Shown: one piece after another, positions 1 through 6,854 of the stretch
Position numbering within the stretch: position 1 is the first letter of the stretch
Layout of the letters: every line of letters starts with the position of its first letter
Source: Glaciecola sp964446865
GTDB lineage: Bacteria; Pseudomonadota; Gammaproteobacteria; Enterobacterales; Alteromonadaceae
NCBI GenBank assembly: GCA_964446865.1
Contig: CAYURD010000080.1
Coordinates: 1-18,542, forward strand
Reading direction: 5' to 3'
DNA: 18,542 nucleotides
The notes under the pieces: model-generated
What the model was told of the DNA's origin: nothing
The model's database searches: none
Seen by the model: the letters and a program-made list of their open reading frames with translations, nothing else
Position numbers and translations under genes: made by a program

Positions 1-54
1 CCCCCAACCGTCGGTTTTGGAGACCGCTGCTCTACCAATTAGAGCTACACCCCT
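1..54 (-). tRNA. tRNA-Trp (CCA), 3' part cut by the window edge
   Basis: Read on the minus strand from 54, the sequence starts AGGGGTGTAGCTC and continues through a D-arm (GCTC/GAGC), then an anticodon stem-loop whose loop is CTCCAAA. This gives anticodon CCA, which reads UGG. It closely resembles the E. coli tRNA-Trp, which also begins AGGGG and carries the loop CUCCAAA. About 54 of roughly 76 bases are present; the T-arm and acceptor 3' side lie outside the window. The anticodon stem has four good pairs plus a G-A opposition at the position 27/43 end. In gammaproteobacteria tRNA-Trp often precedes secE-nusG; whether that holds here lies beyond the edge. Confidence 0.93.
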
Positions 55-182
55 AGCGAATTCTATTCTCACCTTACGAATTGTATATATGGTGATAATT
101 CTTACACATTCAACAGTTACACTACCCTTGTGATGTTGTCGGTCTTAGTGGGAATCGTCAGCGTCATAAGGGAGGGAGCAGT

Positions 183-210
183 ATTATACTTATGGGGCGC
201 AAGGTTACAA
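183..210 (-). promoter_or_regulatory. candidate sigma-70 promoter for the tRNA-Trp transcript
   Basis: On the minus strand there is TTGTAA (205-210), a 16-bp spacer and a perfect TATAAT (183-188). Transcription would start near 176 and run through a leader of about 120 nt into tRNA-Trp at 54. It is the best promoter match in the stretch between the tRNA and the first CDS. This is inference from consensus matching only. Confidence 0.5.
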
Positions 211-322
211 GCAAAATATCTTTGAATTTACGAATATTTATATGCTTTTTTGCACGCACAATTAAACCGCTTACCCGTATTAAATTACGAAATAGGTTAA
301 TATCAAAAATTTTGACTGTTTA

Positions 323-341
323 TTGCGTGTAAAATACGCAA
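323..341. promoter_or_regulatory. short inverted repeat upstream of the isomerase gene, possible operator
   Basis: TTGCGT (323-328) and ACGCAA (336-341) form a perfect 6-bp inverted repeat with a 7-bp AT-rich centre, 64 bp before the likely ATG. Its size and location fit a dimeric repressor site, for example of a TetR-type fatty-acid regulator, but it matches no operator I can name. The call is tentative. Confidence 0.25.
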
Positions 342-405
342 CTATTGCATAATAAAACGGTTGAATTAATGCTCTAATACTGGGCTTATAATGGAGTTAC
401 TTACA

Positions 406-1269
406 ATGTCTGACACAACAACACTCACAAACGACTATAAAACCTTATCAGTTAATATTACCAATAATATCGCTCATATCGTCTTAAATCGCCCAGAACA
501 ACTAAACTCTATGATCCCTGAGTTTTGGTCTGAACTGCCAAATTGTGTGCGAAACATCGACAACAATGCTGCGGCCAGAGTGATTGTTATAAGTGCTGAA
601 GGAAAACACTTTTCTGCGGGTATGGATTTATCGGTGTTTCAAAATATGAGCGCATCATTTACGGGAGAGCCCGCTCGCAGAGCCGAACAAATGAGGCGAG
701 GTGTGCTTGCGCTTCAAGATTCGTTCACCGCACTTGAACAAGTCAGGTTACCCGTTCTTGCTGCCATTCAAGGCGGCGCTATTGGTGGTGCAGTCGACAT
801 GATAAGTGCTTGTGATAGCCGATATTGTACAAAAGAAGCCTTCTTTTGTATCAAAGAAACACAGCTTGGCATGACTGCCGATGTAGGCACACTGCAGCGA
901 TTAGGGCAATTAATGTCGCCAGGCTTAGTTCGGGAATTGGCATATACCGGTCGGAATATGGATAGTAATGAAGCCTTACAACGTGGTTTTGTTAATCAAG
1001 TTTTTGAGAGCCAACAAGAGATGTTGGATGCTGTCATGAAAATTGCAAAACAAATTGCTATTAATTCGCCAATGGCGGTCGCGGGCTCTAAAGAAATGCT
1101 CAACTATGCTCGAGATAACAGCGTTCAAGATAGTTTGAATTACATGGCAACGTGGCAAAGCGGTATGTTTCAATTGCCTGATATTCAAGAAGCGATGCAA
1201 GCAGCCGCTGACAAGCGCATGCCAGAATATGAGAACCTTTTGTCTAATCGCAACAACTTAGTCGACTAG
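406..1269 (+). CDS. crotonase-family delta(3,5)-delta(2,4)-dienoyl-CoA isomerase (ECH1-like)
   Basis: A crotonase-fold enzyme of 287 residues, probably cytoplasmic, that would shift double bonds in dienoyl-CoA intermediates during beta-oxidation of unsaturated fatty acids. The start at 406 is chosen over an in-frame ATG at 391 because GGAG sits nine bases upstream of 406. Oxyanion-hole segments are visible at HFSAGMDL (about residues 68-75) and QGGAIGGAVD (about 122-131). The segment after this strongly recalls mammalian ECH1: Asp131, Glu151 and Asp159 have the same 20- and 8-residue spacing as rat Asp176, Glu196 and Asp204, the catalytic acids of that isomerase. A plain enoyl-CoA hydratase would use two Glu residues instead. 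The gene stands alone and converges on a sugar transporter. Family is certain; the exact reaction is inferred from the acid triad. Confidence 0.85.
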   Translation: MSDTTTLTNDYKTLSVNITNNIAHIVLNRPEQLNSMIPEFWSELPNCVRNIDNNAAARVIVISAEGKHFSAGMDLSVFQNMSASFTGEPARRAEQMRRGVLALQDSFTALEQVRLPVLAAIQGGAIGGAVDMISACDSRYCTKEAFFCIKETQLGMTADVGTLQRLGQLMSPGLVRELAYTGRNMDSNEALQRGFVNQVFESQQEMLDAVMKIAKQIAINSPMAVAGSKEMLNYARDNSVQDSLNYMATWQSGMFQLPDIQEAMQAAADKRMPEYENLLSNRNNLVD

Positions 1270-1280
1270 CAAAAGGTTCT
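1232..1280. terminator. inverted repeat across the stop codon, possible bidirectional terminator
   Basis: AGAACCTTTTG (1232-1242) and CAAAAGGTTCT (1270-1280) are perfect 11-bp inverted arms enclosing 27 bases that contain the isomerase stop codon and a nested palindrome TAGTCGACTA (1259-1268). It sits between two convergent genes. There is no strong T-tract on either side, so it is not a classic intrinsic terminator; it could pair in both transcripts and limit read-through. Confidence 0.35.
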
Positions 1281-1295
1281 GGTAATAATAAGGGC

Positions 1296-2693
1296 TTAAC
1301 CTTCCATGCTTTCTAAGGTTTTGCCTTTTGTTTCGTGCACAAAGTACAACACAAAGAATACCGAAATAACTGCACACACCGCATAAAAACCATAGGCGCC
1401 AGCCAAACCGATTGACGTGAGCATTATTGGGAATGTCATTGTGATGGCAAAGTTGCTTGTCCACTGCGCTAAGCCCGCTATCGCCAAGCCTGAACCTCTA
1501 ATTTGATTAGGGAACATTTCGCCTAACATGACCCACATGACTGGCCCCCATGATAGGTTGAAGAAGAACAAATAAGCATTGGCTGATATAAGCGCCAAGG
1601 TACCGTAGTCGCCTAAATCTAAATTACCCGTTATCGCGTCTGTATCGGCGTTAACAAACGCAAATACCATTAGACCAAGGGTAATACTCATCCCTATAGA
1701 ACCAATCATCAAGAAAGGTTTGCGTCCAATTTTATCAATCATCGAAATGGTCACAAGACACGCTAAAATACTAATGCCTGCGCCAATGATATTAGTCGTT
1801 AAAGCTTGCGCTTCTGTAAATCCTACGGCTTGCCACAAAATAGCACCATAATAGAAAATTACGTTTATCCCAACTAACTGTTGAAAGGTCGCTAAGCCAA
1901 TTCCGATCCACACAATGGTACGAATTTTTTTGCTATGCTTATCAACCAAGTCACTTAACTTGGGTTTTGTTTGGCTTTCTAAGCTCTCTTGAATTTCGAC
2001 AATCGTTGATGCACTGGCCTGCTCACCAAATAAACGTGTTAACACCGCTGAAGCTTCTTGCTCTCGTTTTGCAAATACTAAAAAACGAGGGCTTTCAGGG
2101 ATAAACGTTAGCAAGAGTAAAAAAAGCACGGCCGGCACTAATTCAATCCAAAACATCCAGCGCCATGCTTCGTAACCTAGCCAAAACTTTTCGATTGACG
2201 CGCCAGCGGCATTGGCTAATAAATAGTTACTGATAAAGGCAACAAATAAGCCAGTGATAATAGCCACTTGTTGAATGGTCGCCAACCGACCACGCATGCG
2301 CGGTGGCGCAATTTCGCTGATATAAGCAGGTGTCATTACAGATGCTGCACCAACTGCTAACCCGCCTAATATCCGATAGAAAATAAACTCAAGTGAGCTC
2401 GTCGCAACACCAGAGCCCCAAGCACTAATAATAAAGAATACAGCAGCGACTAATAAAAGCTTTTTACGGCCGAATATATCTGCCAAGGTGCCAGCAAAAA
2501 AAGCACCAACCGCGCAACCTAGCAGCATACTGGCAACATTAAAGCCCGTACCCATATCTTGAGAATCAAACGCGAGTCTCAATCCATCAATTGTGCCGTT
2601 TATCACACCACTGTCAAAACCAAATAAAAAGCCACCCAAGGTAGCAACAACGCTAATGAGGATGATTAAAGGAATATTTTCTTGCGAGTTCAT
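1296..2693 (-). CDS. MFS sugar porter (SP family, XylE/GLUT-like)
   Basis: A 465-residue inner-membrane proton-coupled sugar transporter with 12 predicted membrane segments. Sugar-porter signatures appear in order: GGFLFGFDSGVINGT in segment 1 (about 20-34), DIFGRKK in loop 2-3 (72-78), RMRGR (132-136), PESPRFLV after segment 6 (199-206), QQLVGINVIFYYG in segment 7 (about 275-287), and DKIGRKP in loop 8-9. The QQLxGIN motif is typical of hexose and pentose carriers, but the exact sugar cannot be read from sequence. The start fits because the first membrane segment follows within ten residues; no strong ribosome site is visible. It is monocistronic and converges on the isomerase gene. A link to the amylase at the far right of the window is possible but unproven. 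Confidence 0.88.
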   Translation of the reverse strand: MNSQENIPLIILISVVATLGGFLFGFDSGVINGTIDGLRLAFDSQDMGTGFNVASMLLGCAVGAFFAGTLADIFGRKKLLLVAAVFFIISAWGSGVATSSLEFIFYRILGGLAVGAASVMTPAYISEIAPPRMRGRLATIQQVAIITGLFVAFISNYLLANAAGASIEKFWLGYEAWRWMFWIELVPAVLFLLLLTFIPESPRFLVFAKREQEASAVLTRLFGEQASASTIVEIQESLESQTKPKLSDLVDKHSKKIRTIVWIGIGLATFQQLVGINVIFYYGAILWQAVGFTEAQALTTNIIGAGISILACLVTISMIDKIGRKPFLMIGSIGMSITLGLMVFAFVNADTDAITGNLDLGDYGTLALISANAYLFFFNLSWGPVMWVMLGEMFPNQIRGSGLAIAGLAQWTSNFAITMTFPIMLTSIGLAGAYGFYAVCAVISVFFVLYFVHETKGKTLESMEG

Positions 2694-2775
2694 AATTTAC
2701 AGTCATTATTATTTTTAGAATACAAATTATGTGAATATAATGTTTCAAATGTAAATAGGTAAATTAGTAATCTAT

Positions 2776-2810
2776 AAAATCACGCATGTACAATTAAAAT
2801 CACAGATGTA
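2776..2810. repeat. 20-bp-phased direct repeat upstream of the sugar porter
   Basis: AAAATCACGCATGTA (2776-2790) and AAAATCACAGATGTA (2796-2810) match at 13 of 15 positions with start points exactly 20 bp apart. They lie in the 208-bp divergent spacer between the sugar porter (-) and the flavoprotein gene (+), about 85-115 bp before the porter start. Tandem sites with helical phasing suggest an activator or repressor binding region. On the minus strand one copy contains TGTGA, a CRP half-site, but no matching second half is present. Confidence 0.3.
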
Positions 2811-2901
2811 AGTCGACACCTTAATATCTAGTGCTTTAGGTACAATTGGTTTAAAGTAGGGGCTAATAATTAAAAGAAAAAAAAGTAAACCGAGAACAAA
2901 A

Positions 2902-3576
2902 ATGATGAATGATGATTCGCTTCCACTGAATGATTTTGAGTGCTTTTCTGATGAAGTAATGCAGCAAAAAGCCGAAGATTTTTTTAATCACATTAAAACA
3001 AGGCACAGTGTGCGAAAATTCAGCGACAAACCCGTCCCTAAAAGTATTATTGAGGATGCAATCAAAGCCGCAGGACGTGCACCAAACGGCGCCAATCATC
3101 AGCCTTGGCACTTTGTCGCAATATCATCAAGTGACGTTAAACGACAAATTCGTGAGCAAGCCGAAGTTCACGAGCGTCGCTTTTATGGAGGCAGTGCCTC
3201 AGATGAGTGGTTAGATGCGCTTAAACCTTTAGGCACAAATGCACAAAAGCCTTATCTTGAAATCGCGCCGTGGTTAATTGCGATTTTTAGCCAAAAAAAA
3301 GGCGGCTTGGAAGCAGAAGACCAAAAACAAAACTACTACATTCATGAATCGGTGGGTATTGCCACCGGCATCTTAATTACCGCATTGCATACAGCAGGGC
3401 TTGCCACACTTACGCATACCCCTAAACCCATGAGTTTTTTAAGCGAAATATGCCAGCGCCCAGATACCGAACGCCCATACATGCTTTTAGTGGTAGGTCA
3501 CCCACATCAAGACGCAAGCATTCCAAAGCATGCAATAAAGAAAAAAAGTTTGGCACAAATTAGTACGTTTTTATAA
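2902..3576 (+). CDS. nitroreductase-fold flavoprotein, iodotyrosine-deiodinase-like
   Basis: A 224-residue FMN-dependent reductase of the nitroreductase superfamily. Flavin-binding segments are RHSVRKF (34-40), PNGANHQPWHF (61-71) and the region around LTHTPKP (170-176). What sets it apart is Glu91, Tyr95 and Lys116: the E-x3-Y spacing and the following 21 residues to Lys match the iodotyrosine deiodinase triad (Glu157, Tyr161, Lys182 in the human enzyme) that holds the zwitterion of a halotyrosine. Bacterial homologues of that enzyme that dehalogenate halotyrosines are known. The natural substrate here is inferred; a general nitro- or quinone-reductase is the alternative. GAG lies about seven bases before the ATG; a second ATG follows directly. 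No signal peptide. It is monocistronic and divergent from the sugar porter. Confidence 0.82.
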   Translation: MMNDDSLPLNDFECFSDEVMQQKAEDFFNHIKTRHSVRKFSDKPVPKSIIEDAIKAAGRAPNGANHQPWHFVAISSSDVKRQIREQAEVHERRFYGGSASDEWLDALKPLGTNAQKPYLEIAPWLIAIFSQKKGGLEAEDQKQNYYIHESVGIATGILITALHTAGLATLTHTPKPMSFLSEICQRPDTERPYMLLVVGHPHQDASIPKHAIKKKSLAQISTFL

Positions 3577-3623
3577 GTGATATACAAAAGCGAATTGTTT
3601 AGCGAGCTTACTTCATCAAGCCC

Positions 3624-4202
3624 TTACTCTGCCGCAAAATTTTCAATATATTCGACTTCTTTTTCGCGTGTCGATTTATCGTGAGCATCGAGTATGCGCA
3701 GTGCCTCTATCGCGCTCTGCCAATCCTGACTCAAGAGTTTTTGCCAAAAATCGGGCCACAGCAAGTCAATATCCCCGTATTGAAAATTGAGTGAAGCCAT
3801 AACTGTTTGCCAAGGCTCTGGGATTGCTTGGCTATTAGCATCTATTTGCTCGCGATATTTATGTAACAGTTTAGAAAAACCCTCAAGCTTTAAACCGATA
3901 TAAATAGTGTAAAGTTCATTGGATGATAGCTTTAAAGGAAAATCTGAAAAGTATTGCTGAGCTTCTTGTCCGTGCAGACCTAAAAACGGATATAGCTTAC
4001 CAATGAGAGTCGGGTGCAAGTACAAATGACGCAGATCAGTCTCGCTTTTGTCTGCTAAATCGTATCCATCAGCCACAATCAAGCCTTCATTCCTCTTGCC
4101 AGACGGCCTCTTGATGTCGCTAAATTCGGGTGTAACTTCCAATTCTTTAATAAACGCTAAGTCTATTTCAAATGGAGTATTTCCGACAACTTGGTCTCTC
4201 AT
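3624..4202 (-). CDS. pesticin/T4-lysozyme-like muramidase-fold protein, probably catalytically degenerate
   Basis: A 192-residue protein without signal peptide or membrane segment. From about residue 46 it follows the lysozyme domain of pesticin and T4-like endolysins: GYDLADKSETDL (46-57), LIGKLYPFLGLHGQEA, then WQTVMASLNFQYG and FWQKLLSQDWQSAIEALR near the C-terminus. In the active family the N-terminal part carries a catalytic Glu, then SGVTIGxGxDLG with catalytic Thr and Asp six apart. Here a Glu (Glu22) and the Asp (Asp48) remain, but the Thr position is Ile42 and the glycine-rich context is altered. It may therefore be inactive, a binding protein or differently catalytic. The start is supported by GGAA five bases upstream. 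It stands alone downstream of an ABC exporter gene. No holin, immunity or secretion gene is nearby. Fold assignment is from memory of the family. Confidence 0.7.
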   Translation of the reverse strand: MRDQVVGNTPFEIDLAFIKELEVTPEFSDIKRPSGKRNEGLIVADGYDLADKSETDLRHLYLHPTLIGKLYPFLGLHGQEAQQYFSDFPLKLSSNELYTIYIGLKLEGFSKLLHKYREQIDANSQAIPEPWQTVMASLNFQYGDIDLLWPDFWQKLLSQDWQSAIEALRILDAHDKSTREKEVEYIENFAAE

Positions 4203-4226
4203 TCACTTTCCGTATTTAACTATTCC

Positions 4227-4256
4227 TTGAACAAATAGTGTACCCGATTTGTTCAA
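4227..4256. promoter_or_regulatory. 10-bp perfect inverted repeat in the leader of the lysozyme-like gene
   Basis: TTGAACAAAT (4227-4236) and ATTTGTTCAA (4247-4256) are perfect inverted arms around a 10-base centre, 25 bp before the lysozyme-like start. The arms are AT-rich and on the minus strand are followed by GGAATAG, not a T-tract, so an operator is more likely than a terminator. A TACACT hexamer in the centre could be a -10 element, which would let a bound protein block the promoter. Confidence 0.4.
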
Positions 4257-4349
4257 AAATAAAACAGCCCAATAAGGGTTAAAATGTTACAAGTTATTTG
4301 TATTTTCACAAAAAGTGTCTTTAATTGATTACAGCAAGGAAATAATTTC

Positions 4350-6191
4350 TTATTCGATGCCAATAAATCCTCCGGTTTGATGCGTCCAAAGTTTGGCGTA
4401 AATACCCTCTTTTTTAAGCAATTCTTGATGGCTTCCTGATTCAACGATATTGCCATTATCAAGTACTAACAACCTATCCATTTGCGCGATAGTTGATAAG
4501 CGATGAGCAATAGCCAGCACGGTTTTATTTTCCATAATTTGTATCAACCCATCTTGGATTGCCGCTTCTACTTCAGAATCAAGTGCAGAGGTTGCTTCAT
4601 CTAAAATTAAAATAGGCGCATCTTTTAGCATCACCCGCGCAATGGCGATCCGTTGACGTTGACCGCCCGATAACTTAACGCCGCGCTCACCAACGTGCGC
4701 ATCATAACCAGTGCGTCCTCTTGCATCACTTAAACGCAAAATAAACTCATGCGCTTCGGCTTGTTTGGCTGCAGCTATCATTTGCTCTTCACTTGCGTCC
4801 ATACGACCGTAGGTAATATTGTCTCGCACCGAACGGTGCATTAACGACGTATCTTGTGTGACCATGCTAATTTGGCTTCTTAGGCTCTCTTGGGTAACGT
4901 CAGCAATGTTTTGCTTATCCACTAAAATATTGCCATCATTGGTTTCATAAAAGCGTAGCAACAAGTTAACAAGAGTAGATTTACCTGCCCCTGAGCGACC
5001 AACCAAGCCTACTTTTTCGCCCGGTTTAATCTGTATATTAAGGTCGTTAAACACTTCAATGTCATGTTTACTCTTGCCTTTGTAGGCAAACATAACATTA
5101 TTAAAATCAACCGAACCACCTTCTACTACAAGCGCTTGTGCGTTTTCTTTGTCATTAATATCTGTAGGAATGGCCAAAGTATCAATGCCGTCTTGTACCG
5201 TTCCAATATTTTCAAATAAAGAAGATACTTCCCACATAATCCATTGCGACATGCCGTTTAAACGCAAACTTAAACTAACCGCTATCGCTAAATCACCCGG
5301 CGTCACTGACCCGTTTACCCATAGATAAATCGCCAGAGCCGACACAACAAACACAAGTAAGGAGTTTAAGGTCCAAATCATCGCTTGCAATACTGTCACC
5401 AAGCGCATTTGTGGATAGACAGTCTGCAAAAAGCCATCCATACCATCTTTCGCGTAGTCTTCTTCTCGCTTGGCATGAGAGAAGAGCTTAACCGTCATTA
5501 TATTGGTGTAACTATCAACAATACGCCCTGTCATGATTGAACGCGCGTCTGCTTGGCGCTGTGATATGCGTTTAAGCCGCGGCAACATTGTTCGTAATAT
5601 CAGTACGTACAATAAAAGCCATGCCACTAAAGGCATAGCTAATCGCCAATCGGTCGAAAACACAAGTAAAACAACCGATATAAAATACACACAAATGTAA
5701 ACCGCTAAATTAAGCACTTTTGTCACCGTCTCGCGCACAGACAAAGCAGTTTGCATGACTTTTGTTGCTACCCTGCCCGCAAATTCATCTTGATAAAACG
5801 ATAAGCTTTGTTTAAGCAGATATTTGTGAGCTAACCACCTAATGCGCATAGGATAATTACCCATGATAGATTGATGGGTTAAGGTTGATTCTAAAATCAC
5901 CATCGCGGGTAACAAAATCATCACCAAGCCTGCCATCCACATGAGTGTATATTTTTCTTCTTGAATAAAAGTGGCAGGGTCGCGCGTTGCAAACCAATCT
6001 ACCAATTGTCCCATAAATCCAAACAAGCTCACTTCTAATATAGCGACCAGCGCACTTAAGACCGAAACAGTAATAAGCACGTGCCACATGCCGCTAGAAT
6101 AGTATTTACAAAATGCTAATAAGGTTTGTGGCGGCTGTTGAGGATCTTGATCAGGAAAAGCAACCGTAAGTCGCTCAAAAAATTTAAACAT
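4350..6191 (-). CDS. ABC exporter, fused membrane and ATPase domains (MsbA/multidrug type)
   Basis: A 613-residue half-transporter expected to work as a homodimer in the inner membrane and export lipids, drugs or peptides. The N-terminal part (about 30-320) holds six membrane segments of a type I exporter. The nucleotide-binding domain follows with Walker A GRSGAGKST (Lys404), Q-loop near VTQD (about 444-447), signature LSGGQ (507-511), Walker B ILILDEATSALD (527 onward) and H-loop IAHRLS with His563. All catalytic elements are intact. No peptidase domain is present, so bacteriocin processing is unlikely. It lies downstream of the MAPEG gene on the same strand, separated by 180 bp with a hairpin and a tandem repeat, so it may have its own promoter. 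After the stop, a short CCC/GGG hairpin followed by a T-rich tract near 4257-4284 could be a weak terminator. Substrate unknown. Confidence 0.9.
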   Translation of the reverse strand: MFKFFERLTVAFPDQDPQQPPQTLLAFCKYYSSGMWHVLITVSVLSALVAILEVSLFGFMGQLVDWFATRDPATFIQEEKYTLMWMAGLVMILLPAMVILESTLTHQSIMGNYPMRIRWLAHKYLLKQSLSFYQDEFAGRVATKVMQTALSVRETVTKVLNLAVYICVYFISVVLLVFSTDWRLAMPLVAWLLLYVLILRTMLPRLKRISQRQADARSIMTGRIVDSYTNIMTVKLFSHAKREEDYAKDGMDGFLQTVYPQMRLVTVLQAMIWTLNSLLVFVVSALAIYLWVNGSVTPGDLAIAVSLSLRLNGMSQWIMWEVSSLFENIGTVQDGIDTLAIPTDINDKENAQALVVEGGSVDFNNVMFAYKGKSKHDIEVFNDLNIQIKPGEKVGLVGRSGAGKSTLVNLLLRFYETNDGNILVDKQNIADVTQESLRSQISMVTQDTSLMHRSVRDNITYGRMDASEEQMIAAAKQAEAHEFILRLSDARGRTGYDAHVGERGVKLSGGQRQRIAIARVMLKDAPILILDEATSALDSEVEAAIQDGLIQIMENKTVLAIAHRLSTIAQMDRLLVLDNGNIVESGSHQELLKKEGIYAKLWTHQTGGFIGIE

Positions 6192-6250
6192 GAATGCTCT
6201 GAGTAGTTAATAAGTGATTAAAATGCGATAAACATGGTGAGATGTAATAA

Positions 6251-6280
6251 TAGCACACTCAGTAAATTATGAGCGTGCTA
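6251..6280 (-). terminator. hairpin between the MAPEG and ABC genes, possible terminator
   Basis: TAGCAC (6251-6256) pairs with GTGCTA (6275-6280), extended by a CTC/GAG pairing after one mismatch, with a ten-base loop. On the minus strand it is followed by TTATTA. It lies just beyond the repeat array downstream of the MAPEG stop and would separate that transcript from the ABC exporter. The T-tract is poor. Confidence 0.35.
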
Positions 6281-6285
6281 CCTTG

Positions 6286-6375
6286 GCAAACATAAGCTTT
6301 GTAAACATAAGCTCTGTAAACATAAGCTCTGTAAACATAAGTTCTGTAAACATAAGTTCGGTAAATACAAGCTAG
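6286..6375. repeat. 15-bp tandem repeat array, six copies, overlapping the MAPEG stop codon
   Basis: Six head-to-tail copies of a 15-bp unit, GTAAACATAAGCTCT in its commonest form, run from 6286 to 6375; copies 2 and 3 are identical and the others differ at one to five positions. A seventh, degenerate copy (about 10 of 15 matches) covers 6376-6390 inside the coding sequence. The MAPEG stop codon lies in copy six. The unit length is a multiple of three, and the frame stays open past the TAG, encoding FTELM-type pentapeptides until a TAA at 6267-6269. The array is a candidate variable-number locus. Confidence 0.85.
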
Positions 6376-6785
6376 GCAAATTTGAGCACTAACAAAAATA
6401 ACCAATAAGCGCTAATGCCAAATTGAACAAGGAAAAACACAAAACGAAGTAGCACCGCCATATTGCTTACCGAAGCAATATGGATAAGAGACTGTATAAC
6501 TCTTGCCCCTAACACCACTAGTGCCAAGTCATTTGTGATAGCTGCAGAATTTGTCGCAAGCGCAATCAGCATAGGACCCACAATAAAAATAGCCGTTTCG
6601 TAGCAATTAGCGTGTGCACGCGTAATTCGTTGACCTAAGGGCGCCATATCTGTGCCACTAGGATCAAATTTTAAGTCTTTACGTTTGTTTTGTTTATTTG
6701 AGTAGTTACGATAAGCCGCAATCGCCAGTATCAATAGCATGGTCCAAATCATAAAACCGCTAGCGGCTAAAATAGTATAGTTCAT
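6372..6785 (-). CDS. MAPEG family membrane protein
   Basis: A 137-residue integral membrane protein with four predicted segments, the usual size and topology of the MAPEG family (glutathione S-transferases and leukotriene C4 synthase relatives). Family landmarks are RITRAHANCYET (53-64), equivalent to the ERxxRAHxN glutathione-site segment, ARVIQSLIHI (94-103) and LRFVFFLVQFG (113-123). Bacterial members are mostly uncharacterised; a role in detoxifying electrophiles or peroxides is inferred from the family. The ATG at 6783-6785 has AGGA eight bases upstream. It is divergent from the rhodanese gene across a 69-bp spacer, and its 3' end merges into a 15-bp repeat array. Confidence 0.87.
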   Translation of the reverse strand: MNYTILAASGFMIWTMLLILAIAAYRNYSNKQNKRKDLKFDPSGTDMAPLGQRITRAHANCYETAIFIVGPMLIALATNSAAITNDLALVVLGARVIQSLIHIASVSNMAVLLRFVFFLVQFGISAYWLFLLVLKFA

Positions 6786-6854
6786 TGATGATATCCTATA
6801 TTCTTGTTGTTATTAGTGTAATTGACGACATCAAGCATACCCAACGAGGCAAAC

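Larger units (their letters stand above)
55..390. other. divergent intergenic region between tRNA-Trp and the isomerase gene
   Basis: This 336-bp AT-rich spacer separates the minus-strand tRNA from the plus-strand isomerase. It holds the candidate tRNA promoter (183-210), a short inverted repeat (323-341) and a small direct repeat TTACAC about 15 bp apart near 101-121. No open reading frame of convincing character and no second tRNA is visible. Confidence 0.6.

Noticed and set aside
55..180. Minus-strand stretches reminiscent of the 3' end of 5S rRNA (GGTAGTGT and GTGAGA-TAG-like words) upstream of tRNA-Trp
   Set aside because: Only short words match, with wrong spacing and no 5S core, so chance similarity in an AT-rich leader is the simpler reading.
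6267..6374. Programmed read-through of the MAPEG stop into the repeat frame
   Set aside because: No read-through context or recoding element is visible; the open frame can follow simply from a 15-bp period without stops.
6286..6375. Array considered as a CRISPR-like repeat
   Set aside because: Copies are directly adjacent with no spacers and the unit is only 15 bp; no cas genes are present.
4350..6785. Bacteriocin system made of the ABC exporter, lysozyme-like protein and MAPEG
   Set aside because: The exporter lacks a peptidase domain, the lysozyme-like protein has lost a catalytic residue, and there is no immunity gene or double-glycine peptide.
6842..6854. TTG start at 6822 for the rhodanese gene
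   Set aside because: The ATG at 6855 has a good GAGG site five bases upstream, and the extra N-terminal residues do not match rhodanese.
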